DNA of 64,000 nucleotides from Moorena sp. SIOASIH (lineage in GTDB: Bacteria; Cyanobacteriota; Cyanobacteriia; Cyanobacteriales; Coleofasciculaceae): NCBI RefSeq assembly GCF_010671925.1, contig NZ_JAAHIH010000003.1, positions 310,001-374,000 on the forward strand. The letters run 5' to 3'. Positions 19,062-29,211 of this stretch are shown piece by piece. Made by a program: the position numbers and the translations under genes. Each line of letters begins with the position of its first letter. Position 1 is the stretch's first letter. Below the pieces are notes generated by a model. The model was not told where the DNA came from. It saw only the letters and a program-made list of their open reading frames with translations, and did no database searches.

Positions 19062-19106
19062 GATGCAAAGCGCGAGTGGGAGTCCCCCCCACTCGCGCTT
19101 TGCATC
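19062..19106. repeat. Perfect 19-bp-arm palindrome
   Basis: GATGCAAAGCGCGAGTGGG (19062-19080) and its exact inverse (19088-19106) with a 7-base loop. Half copies occur at about 20782, 39941 and 40030, often followed by CAAGACA. Confidence 0.85.
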
Positions 19107-19224
19107 AAGACATGGACTATCTTTGATTGCAACTTATACCAAGTTGAATTGTAAGCATTAAGCAGTCAGCAGTCAGCCATCAGCCGTCAGCTAACCTAAC
19201 TCAGATTAAACCAATGCTTACCTG

Positions 19225-20117
19225 AACCTATCCCACTAATAAGAGTCTTTGAATCCACAGATGAATAGTAGCAAGATCAATAAATGCATCAAAATAAACT
19301 TTTTGTCGTTCCCAACGAACCACTAGACGACGATATTTTCGCGCTATACCAAGCAAAACAACGTTCCTGTTGATATCTGGGCACCGACATTTTAATCGGT
19401 CTTCCTCGATTTTTCTTGGTTTTCCAAATCCGTTTTGGTATTTGGGGTCGAATGCCTCGCTTACGCAGAGCAGCACGTTTTTCTTTGGAATCATAACCAA
19501 TATCTGCAGCTAGTACCTTGAGCCTCTTACGTGGTCTACCTGGTTTCAAAGTTTTCAATTTGACTTGATCCAGTAGAGGTAAGACTTGTTCTCTTTCACT
19601 ACCATTGGCAGGAGTTGTACAGTTAGCTAGAGGCATTCCACTACCTTCAGTCAGGGTGTGAATCAGAACACCTTTACCTTTACCACCATAAGCAATGCCT
19701 TCACCTCCTCCCTTGCCAGGGGGAAAAAGAGCCGTCTACGGCACCAAACTCCCATTTAATCAAGCCCTTTTGATCTGCGATCGCTAGCACACGTGCTTGT
19801 AAATGTTCAAATGTTCCATCCTTTGCGCCATCGCTAAAGCCATCGATGAGACGAACTTTTTGATGCCCAGATCTCCCCTCGTGGTAGATCACACCATCTA
19901 CATCCAGTAATCAGTAGGTACAACAAACTGTTTAAAACATAACGATAGGGACAATGAGGCATTCCTTTACCCCGTTTTTCATCGGTCCTTGGGGAAGATA
20001 TCTTCAAACAACTTCCATTCCAAATCACTTAACCCTTCAAAGCGCCCAGCCATAGAGTCATACACCTAAATCAACCCAGCAATAGACTACCATCTTTTGA
20101 GATTAGTGGGATAGGTT
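19225..20117 (-). mobile_element. Decayed IS5-type insertion sequence
   Basis: 893 bp between inverted repeats AACCTATCCCACTAAT (19225-19240) and its inverse (20102-20117), flanked by direct repeats CCTG (19221-19224 and 20118-20121). The flanks rejoin into the cassette AATGCTTACCTGTTTTATT that is seen uninterrupted at about 2021, which supports the borders. Size and transposase fragments fit the IS5 family. Confidence 0.8.
19228..20053 (-). pseudogene. IS5-type transposase, multiply frameshifted
   Basis: Starts MAGRFEGLSDLEWKLFEDIF at 20053, then breaks within 75 bp. Further fragments in other frames include ITGCRWCDLPRG, QKGLIKWEFGAVDGSFSP, LAADIGYDSKEKR and YRRLVVRWERQKVYFDAF. Together they make an almost complete DDE transposase order, but at least four frame changes or stops interrupt it. 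The last stop lies inside the left inverted repeat. It cannot make an active enzyme. Confidence 0.85.
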
Positions 20118-20328
20118 CCTGTTTTATTCAAAAGCTGATAGCTGATAGCTGATAGCTGATAGCTGATAGCTGATATCTGACGACTGACGGCTGAATACTT
20201 ACGTTGAATTAAAATTAACAATTAAAATTAATCAGTAGTATCTGCTTACCCTATTAATCCTTCAGATTAATCCCTCATCTGTTCAAAGGTTAATATCTTT
20301 TATATTTGAACGCAACTTATTATTATGA

Positions 20329-20742
20329 TTAGGTGTAGCAGGTGTTAGAAGTGTTGGCAGTAGCATTTATTAGTAACTTCTTAAGCTGAATTTGAGGATT
20401 TGAAATAGATGTTGCTGGCAGACCCAAAAGACAATCTAGACTTTCTGGTGAGACTGTTGCAAACTGTAAACCAGCTCTATAGTTTGCTAGGGAATTTCCT
20501 TTAGATTCTTTGCACCACATGACTTTAACTGTAGCAGTCACTGTGTGATTTTGTGGCAAAAAAAACTGTATTTTTATAACTTGACCGACTGGGATAGCTT
20601 TTTCACTGTAAATGCTGCAACCTCCTCGACTAATATTAACGACTGGCTGACGAGCTGAGAAGAGACCAGCCAATCGATAAGAAATGGAGGTCTGTTGGCG
20701 AGGTGATCTTCTTTTTTCTCGCATGCTGCTGGCATTAATCAT
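20329..20742 (-). CDS. PilZ-domain protein
   Basis: 137 residues from the ATG at 20742, which has AAGGG just upstream; a longer frame begins with TTG inside a palindromic repeat and is less likely. PilZ motifs are RRSPRQQ (RxxxR) and VNISRGG (NxSxxG), so c-di-GMP binding is likely. The domain resembles the N-terminal half of the 230-residue protein at 16535-17227, suggesting paralogues. There is no membrane segment or output domain; the last 35 residues are unrecognised. Probably a small c-di-GMP receptor. Confidence 0.78.
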   Translation of the reverse strand: MINASSMREKRRSPRQQTSISYRLAGLFSARQPVVNISRGGCSIYSEKAIPVGQVIKIQFFLPQNHTVTATVKVMWCKESKGNSLANYRAGLQFATVSPESLDCLLGLPATSISNPQIQLKKLLINATANTSNTCYT

Positions 20743-21190
20743 ACCCTTGACATTGGTTAAGTAAAACGTTTCCCTGTCTTGATGCAAAGCGCGAGTGGGG
20801 GTTTACCCCAAGACCGTAATGGTGCTTTTGACCCGTAATTAAATTCGCCACGGGTCGGACCTCTGCATCGCTCTTATTTGTCTTTATTTGTCCATTGTCC
20901 CAACCCCAGGTTTACGCTATGGTTCATCTATCTGTTTGACTCTGTATGGTTTTTGTATGAGTTTAAGAAGACATGAGATAATCGTAAGCATTTAGCGATC
21001 AGCTCTGGTGTACTAAGCTTTTGAAGCAAGGAAAACTTAGGCATTTGGCTGAGGACCGTGAGTACATGATTATTCGTGGGACTTCCCTCAAAAAGCTGAT
21101 AGCTGATACGCGCACGCGCTATAGCTGAAGTCAGGAGGGTATACACTCCTGAGCTGCATGACGCTGTTGTAATAATGGAGGACACAATCT

Positions 21191-21772
21191 ATGGCTTATT
21201 TCTGGTTCAAGGCGTTTCACTTCATTGGTGTAGTGGTTTGGTTTGCCGGTCTGTTTTATCTGGTGCGTCTGTTTGTCTATCATGCAGAGGCTTCACAGGA
21301 GCCTGAACCTGCCCAAACCATTCTCAAAAATCAGTATGAGATTATGGAAAAACGTCTCTATCACATAATTACTACCCCAGGTATGGTGGTAACGGTAGCG
21401 ATGGCAATTGGTCTACTGCTAACAGAACCAGAAGTGCTCAAGCAAGGTTGGTTACATATCAAGCTGGCTTTTGTAGCACTTTTACTGGTCTATCATTTCT
21501 ATTGTGGTAGGATTATGCGACGGCTGGCTGCCAATGAATGCAGTTGGACTGGTCAGCAGTTCCGTGCTCTGAATGAGGCACCTACTGTCTTGCTGATGGT
21601 AATTGTTTTACTGGCAGTGTTTAAGAACAGTTTGCCTACAGATGTTACGTCTTGGTTAATTCTGGCGATGATTATAGCAATGGCTGCCTCAATTCAGCTG
21701 TATGCCAAAAAGCGGAAGCGGGACAAAGAGAAAAGCTTGGCTACCACGTCCCAAGCAGAGCCTCAGCTTTGA
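21191..21772 (+). CDS. hemJ: Protoporphyrinogen oxidase HemJ
   Basis: 193 residues. It begins MAYFWFKAFHFIGVVVWFAG, with the conserved His in KAFHFIG, and has four or five membrane spans. Conserved ENxxx-type text MEKRLYHIITTPGM and KLAFVALLLVYHFYCG follow. HemJ oxidises protoporphyrinogen IX in heme and chlorophyll synthesis in cyanobacteria that lack HemG/HemY. GGAGG-like sequence (ATGGAGGAC) precedes the ATG. The C-terminal 25 residues are charged and variable. A possible hairpin GGGGAC/GTCCCC follows at 21798-21817. Confidence 0.92.
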   Translation: MAYFWFKAFHFIGVVVWFAGLFYLVRLFVYHAEASQEPEPAQTILKNQYEIMEKRLYHIITTPGMVVTVAMAIGLLLTEPEVLKQGWLHIKLAFVALLLVYHFYCGRIMRRLAANECSWTGQQFRALNEAPTVLLMVIVLLAVFKNSLPTDVTSWLILAMIIAMAASIQLYAKKRKRDKEKSLATTSQAEPQL

Positions 21773-21942
21773 TTATCAGCTTTGATTAATAGTCATTGGG
21801 GACCGATGTTAGTCCCCACAGGCAAGTATAATAAGGGCTTAATATTTTTGTCCTTGAAGTTTACCATTGACCGTTGACTTGAACTGCATCGGCTGGGTCA
21901 CATGTTTTGTTTATCTAAAAGTCGGCAGAACAAGCTAGGCCC

Positions 21943-22332
21943 GTGCTTACCAAAACCAAGTGGCGGAAGATGGCTAACCCCAAACAAGTCAAGAAACTGT
22001 CCAAAAAATTGAGATTAGCTCAAAAATGGCTTAGTTGTAAAACCCAAGGTTTACCCAAGGTTTTAACGAATAGGGGAGGCAAGAGGGGTCGAAATTCCCC
22101 ATCCCGGAGACGAAACCTGATTGTTGGGTCGCCTTATTACAACAGACTTAAAACTTTTACCCATAACCTACCAACATTAAAGGCTCCACTACCTTACGGT
22201 AACTTCAAACCCTATGCATGGGTGGGGATGGATAGACCCTTGGCCTATGGCCACGCTACGCGAACAATTATTGAGAATGCCTTGACGATGTACCGCAAAA
22301 TATATATAATGGTACACAAGGTCGATAAATGA
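21943..22332 (+). pseudogene. Possible remnant of a tnpB 3' region
   Basis: An open frame of 129 codons just before a full tnpB. NPKQVKKLSKKLRLAQKWLS resembles the helix-rich stretch that follows RuvC-I in TnpB proteins, but RuvC and zinc-finger motifs are absent. The downstream part, CCGGAGACGAAACC through CTTACGGTAACTTC (about 22113-22207), matches the reverse strand of the two stem-loop elements at 40.2-40.5 kb. I read it as decayed IS200/IS605-type sequence, not as a gene; confidence is low. Confidence 0.3.
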
Positions 22333-22341
22333 GGTGAAGCA

Positions 22342-23610
22342 GTGAGACATCAAGCCGTCAAAGTCAGAATTTATCCCACACAGGAACAAGTCCAGATACT
22401 TGCTCAGCACTTTGGTTGCGCTCGCTGGTGGTGGAATTATGCACTGAATCAGTGCATAGAGACATACAAAGAAACTGGCAAAGGATTGTCTCGTGCTGCC
22501 CTCAATTCTATGTTGCCAAAACTCAAAAAAGATAAAGAAACTGAATGGCTAAAAGACTGTTACTCTCAGGTATTGCAATCTGTAAGCCTGAATCTTAGTC
22601 GCGCATATCAAAACTTTTTTGAGGGTAGAGCAAAGTATCCTAGATTCAAGTCATATCATCATCGCCAATCAATTCAATATCCACAGCGCGTTAAGCAAGC
22701 AGGCGACTGCATTAAATTTCCTGGAAAACTAGGAATTGTCAAGGCTAAAATCCACAGGAAATTAGACGGAGAAATTAAGACTGTTACAGTTAGCAAAACT
22801 CCGTCTGGGAAGTATTATGCTTCTGTGTTGATGGAATATGATTCGGATGACATACAACCATCCACAGAGGTGCGACCCGTGATGGCGAGGGATTGCTCGC
22901 CATCACGGAAAGCGCACCTAGGGAAGATTGTTGGAATTGATTTGGGGATTAAAGATTTTGCTATTACCTATGACGGCGAAAAAGCCTCTAAGTTTGGAAA
23001 TCCAAGACACTTAGCCAAATACGAAAAGAAACTAGCCAATAAACAACGTATCGCTGCTCGAAAGAAAAAGGGCAGCAATAGACGTAAGAAAGCCAGGAAG
23101 ATTGTAGCTAAGGTATACGAACGGATTGGAAATGTCCGTCAAGACTACCTACATAAGCTATCCAGAAAGATAGTGGATCAGAATCAAGTAGTGGTAGTCG
23201 AGAACCTAAACGTCAAGGGCATGGTTCGTAACCATAAACTAGCTAAAGCAATATCTGATCTAAGCTGGGGAACCTTTGTAAACTTCCTGTCTTATAAATG
23301 TGAAAAAGAAGGCAAGGTATTAGTTGAAATAGACCGGTGGTTTCCCAGTTCTAAAACCTGCTTTAATTGTCATTACCAAATCAAGGAGTTACCGCTTGAC
23401 GTAAGATCTTGGACTTGTCCAAGTTGTGGAATTCACCACGATAGAGATGGTAATGCGGCTAAAAACATTAGAGCAGAAGGAATCAGAATGCTATCCTCCT
23501 CTGGGACGGGGGAGGTCAACGCCAGTGGAGAACAAGTAAGACCAAGACGTGGACGTCCATCCAAGTTGAGGCATTCTTCTGTGAAACTGGAAGCCTCAAC
23601 TTGGCCGTAG
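22342..23610 (+). CDS. tnpB: TnpB-type RNA-guided nuclease, motifs intact
   Basis: 422 residues from a GTG start. The RuvC residues are all present: IDLGIKDF (Asp), VVVENLNVKGM (Glu) and HDRDGNAAKNI (Asp). The zinc finger is CFNCHYQ...CPSCG. A GTGCGACCC-type palindrome is inserted in frame at about 22868-22916 between the wedge domain and RuvC-I, adding some 16-18 residues (EVRPVMARDCSPSRKAHL). Another GTAGGCCACGC-type palindrome follows near 23604-23640, and the right end AAGTTGGGGTAGTTCAC is at about 23659. There is no tnpA. It could be active if the insertion is tolerated. Confidence 0.88.
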   Translation: MRHQAVKVRIYPTQEQVQILAQHFGCARWWWNYALNQCIETYKETGKGLSRAALNSMLPKLKKDKETEWLKDCYSQVLQSVSLNLSRAYQNFFEGRAKYPRFKSYHHRQSIQYPQRVKQAGDCIKFPGKLGIVKAKIHRKLDGEIKTVTVSKTPSGKYYASVLMEYDSDDIQPSTEVRPVMARDCSPSRKAHLGKIVGIDLGIKDFAITYDGEKASKFGNPRHLAKYEKKLANKQRIAARKKKGSNRRKKARKIVAKVYERIGNVRQDYLHKLSRKIVDQNQVVVVENLNVKGMVRNHKLAKAISDLSWGTFVNFLSYKCEKEGKVLVEIDRWFPSSKTCFNCHYQIKELPLDVRSWTCPSCGIHHDRDGNAAKNIRAEGIRMLSSSGTGEVNASGEQVRPRRGRPSKLRHSSVKLEASTWP

Positions 23611-23705
23611 GCCACGCTTTCGGCAAAGCCGACGCTGCGCGAACGCGAACAACGAAGTAAGTTGGGGTAGTTCACCAAACAATCCATAACATCTCAAAGT
23701 TGCCT

Positions 23706-23897
23706 TATAGCGCTTTCTATCCTAATGAGGTACACAAGATTTTTTACTTCTTGCCCGCCCCCCTTACTAAGGGGGGTTAGGGGGGATTCCTCTTGCCTCT
23801 TGCCTCTTGCCTATTCTGTGTTCCCTGTTCCCTGTTCCCTGTTCCCTGTTTCCTAAAACCCAAGAATCTGTACCTCACCCAATTTAAAATCGCTATA
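23706..23897. mobile_element. MITE family 2, best preserved copy
   Basis: 192 bp with imperfect 28-bp inverted ends: TATAGCGCTTTCTATCCTAA then TGAGGTAC, and GTACCTCACCCAATTTAAAA then TCGCTATA. Inside are a CCCCCTTACTAAGGGGGG motif and TTCCCTG heptamers. The last base is the A of the next gene's ATG. The ends could fit a TA-targeting element; that is inference. Confidence 0.7.
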
Positions 23898-24244
23898 TGT
23901 CCGCTATACCACTTAAATTAAATCTTAATGACGGTTCGGTGTCTTTTCCATTCACCGCCGATGCTGCCAAAAAATTGCAAGGTGAGCTTTACCAACTGAT
24001 GCAGAGTCTGAAAGCTGCTGCTCAGGTATCTAGTGGTGGTAGACCCAAGCCTCAAAAACCAATGGAGTACCAATTTACTGGGGATGTCTTTCTTGAGATT
24101 TTCTGCAATCCCAACATCTATCCTTCTCCGTTTGCTGCTAAGGTTTTAATAACCCTCAGAGATGATCGCATCCGCTTGAGTACGGAAGCTGAACTGACTC
24201 GTGTGGTAGAAGATGTTAACCTGTATTTGGAACAAGTCAGCTGA
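23897..24244 (+). CDS. Conserved cyanobacterial hypothetical protein
   Basis: 115 residues, no signal peptide or membrane segment. Two parts: an N-terminal helix pair (FTADAAKKLQGELYQLMQSL) and a C-terminal beta-rich part ending in VVEDVNLYLEQVS. I do not recognise a function, though small proteins of this kind are common in cyanobacteria. The MITE ends exactly at the start codon and leaves no visible Shine-Dalgarno site, so the 5' end may have been altered. Confidence 0.6.
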   Translation: MSAIPLKLNLNDGSVSFPFTADAAKKLQGELYQLMQSLKAAAQVSSGGRPKPQKPMEYQFTGDVFLEIFCNPNIYPSPFAAKVLITLRDDRIRLSTEAELTRVVEDVNLYLEQVS

Positions 24245-24462
24245 AGGCTTGGGTGTCATTTCCAGCAACTATTGTCCTGTGACATCCTGCCTAATGTCTC
24301 TCAAGAAACTAAGGTCAGAGGCAACAGGAGGGAGAGAGGCAACAGGGGGAGATGGTTAAGATGGGGAAGAATTTGTTAACCGTTTCGGCTCTTCCATAGC
24401 AGATGCACTGCACGTCCGTGGGACGTTCTTAAGAAAAAATTTATGGGAAATCGTTAGTATAA

Positions 24463-24855
24463 ATGAACTCCAACAATCTCCTGGAATTACTGCAAACTGG
24501 GTTTCGCGCCTCCTTGGGGGCAACAGCCTCTTTCGTTGAAACCCTGCAAGACCCTGACAAGCGTGAAGAAAGTCTGGCTCAGTTTCAGTCAGATTTCAAT
24601 CAACAGATGACTGAGTGGGCGGAAAAAGGAGAGACTACTGAACTTGAAGCCCGACGTTTTATTGAGCAGATGTGGAATCAACCAGGTAATCCCGTGGGTT
24701 CACCGACAACAGGTACCTCCAGTGATCCTGCTGCACCATCATCTAGCAATCCTGTTCAGTCCAATGCACAGGATGATATTGAGGAACTGACAACACAACT
24801 TGCTGATCTTCGTAAGGAGTTAGAGGAGTTGCGTAAATCAGACAGTAATAGTTAG
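24463..24855 (+). CDS. Conserved hypothetical protein, coiled coil
   Basis: 130 residues. The N-terminal half is helical and begins NNLLELLQTGFRASLGATAS; it looks like a small conserved cyanobacterial family with loose resemblance to phasin-type amphipathic helices. A Pro/Ser/Thr-rich linker (about 82-105) leads to a coiled coil, IEELTTQLADLRKELEELRK, at the end. It is soluble. Function not known from sequence; a scaffold or oligomerising role is a guess. Confidence 0.65.
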   Translation: MNSNNLLELLQTGFRASLGATASFVETLQDPDKREESLAQFQSDFNQQMTEWAEKGETTELEARRFIEQMWNQPGNPVGSPTTGTSSDPAAPSSSNPVQSNAQDDIEELTTQLADLRKELEELRKSDSNS

Positions 24856-25226
24856 ATTTACGCGGAGCGTGAAAAAACTCAGGTCTGAGTGGGAGACTAG
24901 AGCGGGAGCCTAATAGGCAAGAAATCAAGCACGGGAAACAGAAACTCCGCTCAATCTCTGACATTTCTGTTCCCATCTAATAGATTTACCCACTCAGCGC
25001 TGAGATACCATCAACTCAAGGCTTTTTATTAAAAATGGCAGTTTGAAACTCCCCAACACCATTCCCTGAAGTTTGCTGAGATCTACTCAACCGCTGACGG
25101 TTGCCCAACCAATCCGGTAAGTTACTATAGCCTTTATCGGTGGCATTGATGGGGTTTTGTTAGTTATCGACTCGATCGCACTTTTTTGTCTAAGGATCAG
25201 CTTCTATGCCGTTTGACTGAGGTCGC
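24856..25226. other. Intergenic region
   Basis: No gene recognised. It contains a run ending CTTTTTATTAAAAATGG near 25021-25037 that could help end transcription, and a HIP1-like GATCGC site. Confidence 0.4.
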
Positions 25227-25469
25227 TTAGTCATTTTCCCATTGTTGAGAACCGATCAGGTCAGCAATGCGGTCTCTTAGCAGGAATTCGCACTGCTCTA
25301 GCTCACACTCCACACACAGCCATTCTCGAGCTGGAATATATTGGCAAAGAACGTAAATGGGCTGTTGACGACTGACAAATCCTTTATCCACCAAGCGACG
25401 TGCTTCGTCTTGGATCACATCGATTGAATAACGGATAGAAGGGGTAGATGGCACTGTGTTAACACTCAT
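25227..25469 (-). CDS. DUF4327 family protein
   Basis: 80 residues. The core YSIDVIQDEARRLVDKGFVS, then RQQPIYVLCQYIPAREW and LRDRIADLIG, matches the small DUF4327 family found in cyanobacteria. Three Cys residues occur, in LCQY and CVECE. Nothing is known of its reaction. A single gene facing away from the previous one. Confidence 0.8.
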   Translation of the reverse strand: MSVNTVPSTPSIRYSIDVIQDEARRLVDKGFVSRQQPIYVLCQYIPAREWLCVECELEQCEFLLRDRIADLIGSQQWEND

Positions 25470-26778
25470 GGATATATTATCAGCTTGATCTAAAAAACGG
25501 GGATACGATTATATTAATCCAAATTTATTTACTGTGAACTAAAATTATTTCAGTATAAGAAGTTACCATTGACCAAGATTTGTTGATAAGGATCTTCAAA
25601 TACCTTGGGCAAGTTGTCAAAGTCTAACCCATGCTCAGCTAAAATGCCTACTGGGTTATGACTGAGCCATTGGTCATTGGCTGTAGGAGCTACCTTTCTC
25701 TCAAACCCCCTGTCTCTCTATGGACCACCTGGCTGTCAAACCTGTCTGCATTGGTTAAGTAATCACAATATGGGATATATTTTAGAGACTGTTTGTTAAA
25801 TAAAGCTTAAATCCTTGCTGAAAGCCCCGTGGAACGCCAGTTGCTCATGGGGGAAACCCCCGCAGGTTGGCACTGGCTCCCCAAGATCGCGGTACCTCGC
25901 TGCATCGCTTTAACAGAGCTGTCCGCCTTAACCCACCCATATTCATTACTCTAGCTGTCTTAAGATTTACTTTATTAGAAAACCTAACACTGAAAACTCC
26001 GTCACAAAGCGAGCTCAGATGAAAGTGACTAGCGACTTTAGTCGCCTTTGAGGTTGACAATTTTATAGCGCTAGGGTATACTTGAAATATAGGGTACAGG
26101 TTGAAAAACCGTTCGCGTAGCGTGGCCTTTGGCCTTGGCGCAACCGGGTCAGAAGCCCGCCACTGCTTGACCTTAAAACAATAATGCCCGGAGGGTAGGG
26201 AAAATCCTCCTTAAAAACCCAATCATCAACTACCAATTGGTGTGTGAACCCAGAAAAATCACGCTTTAAGAAAACACGGTACGGTGGGGCACACCGAAAC
26301 CAGGTGAAAAGGAAGAGAAACGGACTTTTAAGGCACTTCCCATTAAGTAACCAAACGCTATAGTGAGAATCGCCCTCTGGGTCTACTATGAACTAAACTA
26401 GACTCTTGGTCTTGACGGGATTTTGGTAATGGTATTGCCTACTTTTTGACGGCGTCAAAGATTGGGACATAGTGGTTTAAGGCGGCTCGTTGATCATTGA
26501 ATCCCCGCGCCTTTAGGCCGGGGAGTGTCAAAAATAGTCTCTTAATAATCCGGGGATGGGGGATAGGAGTACAGCTGGAATTATCGGTGGTTTTATATAT
26601 TGGATTGGTGATTTTGTCAACTCCTATTAATTGACCAGGGCTATATGGTTCTGTTATAATTATGGTTCTGTTATAATCTCTATTACTATAGGTATTGCAG
26701 TAGTTCATCTTGATATTGTCCTCTGATCAAGCTGTAGAGGGGCAAATTGGCAGAAATTAGCTTAAAACTCCCTAAAAA
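25470..26778. other. 1.3-kb intergenic region with decayed fragments
   Basis: Most holds no gene. On the minus strand 25552-25700 encodes a short open tail (NPVGILAEHGLDFDNLPKVF...) ending in a stop at 25552, probably the end of a lost gene. A GTTCGCGTAGCGTGGCC palindrome is at about 26110-26137. A tnpB-type right-end hairpin is at 26499-26531. The motif GTGGGGCACACC at about 26284 is the inverse of GGTGTGCCCCACC near the end of the tnpB at 3834. Confidence 0.5.
26499..26531 (+). mobile_element. Orphan tnpB-type right-end hairpin
   Basis: GAATCCCCGCGCCTTTAGGC followed by CGGGGAGTGTCAA. It is nearly the same layout as the right end at 5060-5093, but no tnpB is upstream. Remnant or non-autonomous derivative. 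Confidence 0.5.
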
Positions 26779-28539
26779 TTAAATAAATCTCACAAAAGTA
26801 TCTATTGTTGAGCTTTCGGGTAACAATGCTTCAAGAGCGATCGCTTGAGCTGCTGGCATCTGCCCGTAAGAAAATACATATGGTGTTTCCGGTGGCAACT
26901 CGGGCAGGAACTGCTCTAACACATAAGGACTACCGTAAATCACCAGAGCTTGTAAATCCCCAGTTTTTAACAACATCTTAAACCATGCCCTAGCTACTGC
27001 TGTCAATCCAGCACTACCCCGAAACGGGTTACCTCGGATAAATAGCTGTAGCAGAGTAGATTTAGCACCAACAAAATTATCTACTATTTCGGAGGGTAGG
27101 GTAGTGTGACTATCAACCAGTTGGAGTTTGTAACCCAGCCTTCTTGGTAAAGTGACTGCTGGTGTGTGCTGTCCCAAAAAGTCACAAGCTAAGAGATCAT
27201 CGACCAAAATTAGATTACGTAACGGTTGATTACTGCTGCTGGGTATTGATGCTGAAGCTAAAAAACCTCTAGTTATCTGGGAAGCCTGGAGAATATCGGC
27301 TACAGTCGTTAGGGTGGTTGGTTGAGCTAGTTGCGACAGCCAATTGGGGTTGGGTTGAAATGTTATCGGTTGTTGAGCTGGATCATCGTCTAAGCCCGAC
27401 TCCAGGACAGGTTGTGAGGGTGGGTTTTGTAGAGATGGTATTTGTTGTGCAGCGGAGTGTTCCTCTAAACCCTCTCTTTGACAGTGATACCCCACTTTGC
27501 GTTTGGCATGACTTATCCGCTCTACTGATGCCTGAATCCGCGACCGTGAGATGCGTCCCTGTTCGACTGCTTGACACACTGCCTGAATTGCTGTTTCGGG
27601 ATTAACGGGCATCAAGAGAATATCAGCACCGGCTTCTACAGCCATGACTGTCGCTTCATCCGCACCATAGCGATTAGCAATTGCCCCCATTACTAGAGCA
27701 TCTGTCACAATCAGTCCTTCAAATCCCAAGTCTGTGCGCAACAGTTGAGTCAAAATTCGCTCAGACAGGGTGGCGGGGTGTTGGTCATCCCAAGCTGTAA
27801 TTAGGAGGTGAGCGGTCATGATGGCATCTACCCCAGCAGCGATCGCATTGGTAAAGGGAGGCAATTCGACGGTAGCTAGTCGGGGGGGTGAGTGGGGCAA
27901 GACGGGTAAATCCAGATGGGAATCTGTAGCGGTATCGCCATGACCGGGAAAATGCTTGGCAGTGGTTAAGACTGGATACGGTCGGGTTCCTTGGATAAAG
28001 GCAGAAGCCAATTGGCTAACGATTTGAGGGTTATCACCAAAGGACCGGACATTGATCACAGGATTTTGGGAATTGTTGTTGACATCAACAACTGGTGCCA
28101 GGATCCAGTTAATCCCAATTGCCAAGGCTTCAGTAGCGGTGATTTCTCCCATGGTACGGACATACTGCAAAGCTGGCTCAGGATCGTTTTGGGCAATCGC
28201 TCCCAGTGCCATCGGTGGGGGAAACCAGGTGGCACCGGCAAACCTTTGACCCACACCTTCTTCAATATCAGCAGCGATCAGTAAGGGAATTTTTGCCCAC
28301 TCTTGGAGTTGTTTCGACCTGAGGGCGAGTTCCACAGCACTCCCGCCTAGTAAAATAACACCCCCAATACCCAACTCTTGCAACCAACGCTGCAATTGCT
28401 GGGCTGGGGGTTCCCAAATCGGATACTGAATTTGGTGATCAAATAGGTAGCCAGATGCTCGAACCACTACCATTTGCGCCACCTGTTCTGCTAGGGAAAG
28501 GTTATTTAGATCAGGCAGTGACTTTGGGAGATAATTCAA
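26779..28539 (-). CDS. Glycoside hydrolase family 3 (NagZ-like)
   Basis: 586 residues. The GH3 catalytic domain (about 1-345) shows [14 protein letters not shown], the His/Asp motif typical of beta-N-acetylglucosaminidases such as NagZ, and the nucleophile Asp in [11 protein letters not shown]. The remaining 240 residues form an extra C-terminal domain absent from short NagZ enzymes; a low-complexity linker separates the two. The likely job is removal of terminal N-acetylglucosamine in peptidoglycan recycling. The start overlaps the end of rbfA by 4 bp, so the two are probably co-transcribed. No signal peptide, so cytoplasmic. Confidence 0.85.
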   Translation of the reverse strand: MNYLPKSLPDLNNLSLAEQVAQMVVVRASGYLFDHQIQYPIWEPPAQQLQRWLQELGIGGVILLGGSAVELALRSKQLQEWAKIPLLIAADIEEGVGQRFAGATWFPPPMALGAIAQNDPEPALQYVRTMGEITATEALAIGINWILAPVVDVNNNSQNPVINVRSFGDNPQIVSQLASAFIQGTRPYPVLTTAKHFPGHGDTATDSHLDLPVLPHSPPRLATVELPPFTNAIAAGVDAIMTAHLLITAWDDQHPATLSERILTQLLRTDLGFEGLIVTDALVMGAIANRYGADEATVMAVEAGADILLMPVNPETAIQAVCQAVEQGRISRSRIQASVERISHAKRKVGYHCQREGLEEHSAAQQIPSLQNPPSQPVLESGLDDDPAQQPITFQPNPNWLSQLAQPTTLTTVADILQASQITRGFLASASIPSSSNQPLRNLILVDDLLACDFLGQHTPAVTLPRRLGYKLQLVDSHTTLPSEIVDNFVGAKSTLLQLFIRGNPFRGSAGLTAVARAWFKMLLKTGDLQALVIYGSPYVLEQFLPELPPETPYVFSYGQMPAAQAIALEALLPESSTIDTFVRFI

Positions 28540-28934
28540 GCTTGTGCTCCAGAAATATCGTCTTCGAGTTGCTTGCTCTGGCGTTCTTGAGAAAGCTGAT
28601 TCAGTAAGTTCAGCATCTGATCGCCTCCTTCGAGACCACGGTCTTCAATAAACATGACCTCTGGTGTGCGGCGCAGGCGAATCCGCCGACCTAGTTCTCG
28701 GCGGACATAACCTGTAGCTGATTTTAATCCAGCCATTGTTTTAGATCTTGCCTCATCAGTGCCATAGATACTGACATAGATCTTAGCGTGCTGGAGGTCG
28801 CCAGAGACATCGACGTTGGTAATGCTAACCATCCCACTACCGACCCGGTCATCTTTGATATCGTTAAGCAACATGTGACTAACCTCCTGCTGAATTAGGG
28901 AGGAAACCCGAGAAACACGGCGACTTGTAGTCAT
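28536..28934 (-). CDS. rbfA: Ribosome-binding factor A
   Basis: 132 residues, usual length. Conserved start [19 protein letters not shown], the KH-type fold region and [19 protein letters not shown] near the end. RbfA helps 16S rRNA 5' processing and cold adaptation of the 30S subunit. It lies between ycf33 and the GH3 gene on the same strand and overlaps the latter by 4 bp. Confidence 0.95.
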   Translation of the reverse strand: MTTSRRVSRVSSLIQQEVSHMLLNDIKDDRVGSGMVSITNVDVSGDLQHAKIYVSIYGTDEARSKTMAGLKSATGYVRRELGRRIRLRRTPEVMFIEDRGLEGGDQMLNLLNQLSQERQSKQLEDDISGAQA

Positions 28935-29007
28935 GACGTTCCCTTTGTTAAAGTATGGGCATCATCGAAAGCTGCTAAACCTAGTCTAAACCTAGTCTAA
29001 ACCTAGT

Positions 29008-29211
29008 CTAAACCGGACTGAAACCGAGCATGCCACGTAGGGTAAAAACTAAGAATAGAGAAACTCCCACAACTATGCCAATTAATGCGATCGCAGTTAG
29101 GGGGCGGTTAAGTAGTGGTTTTACCAGCAAAAACACGGAATAGAATATCCCTAGAGTAATACTGATTAGGTAGCGTGGGTAACGAGATACATTTTTAAAA
29201 AAGTCTTCCAT
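29008..29211 (-). CDS. ycf33: DUF751 / Ycf33-like membrane protein
   Basis: 67 residues. MEDFFKNVSRYPRYLISITL begins a two-span membrane protein, with spans at about 16-33 and 39-58, matching the Ycf33/DUF751 family of cyanobacteria and algal plastids. Function unknown. A short AACCTAGTCTA triple repeat separates it from rbfA. Confidence 0.85.
   Translation of the reverse strand: MEDFFKNVSRYPRYLISITLGIFYSVFLLVKPLLNRPLTAIALIGIVVGVSLFLVFTLRGMLGFSPV

Larger units (their letters stand above)
18129..19220. other. Intergenic region with MITE and palindromes
   Basis: No gene recognised. It holds the ISL3-like MITE at 18474-18637, perfect palindromes at 18844-18875 and 19062-19106, and the left half of a GTAAGCATT cassette from about 19151. 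The remaining sequence is AT-rich and not recognised. Confidence 0.6.
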
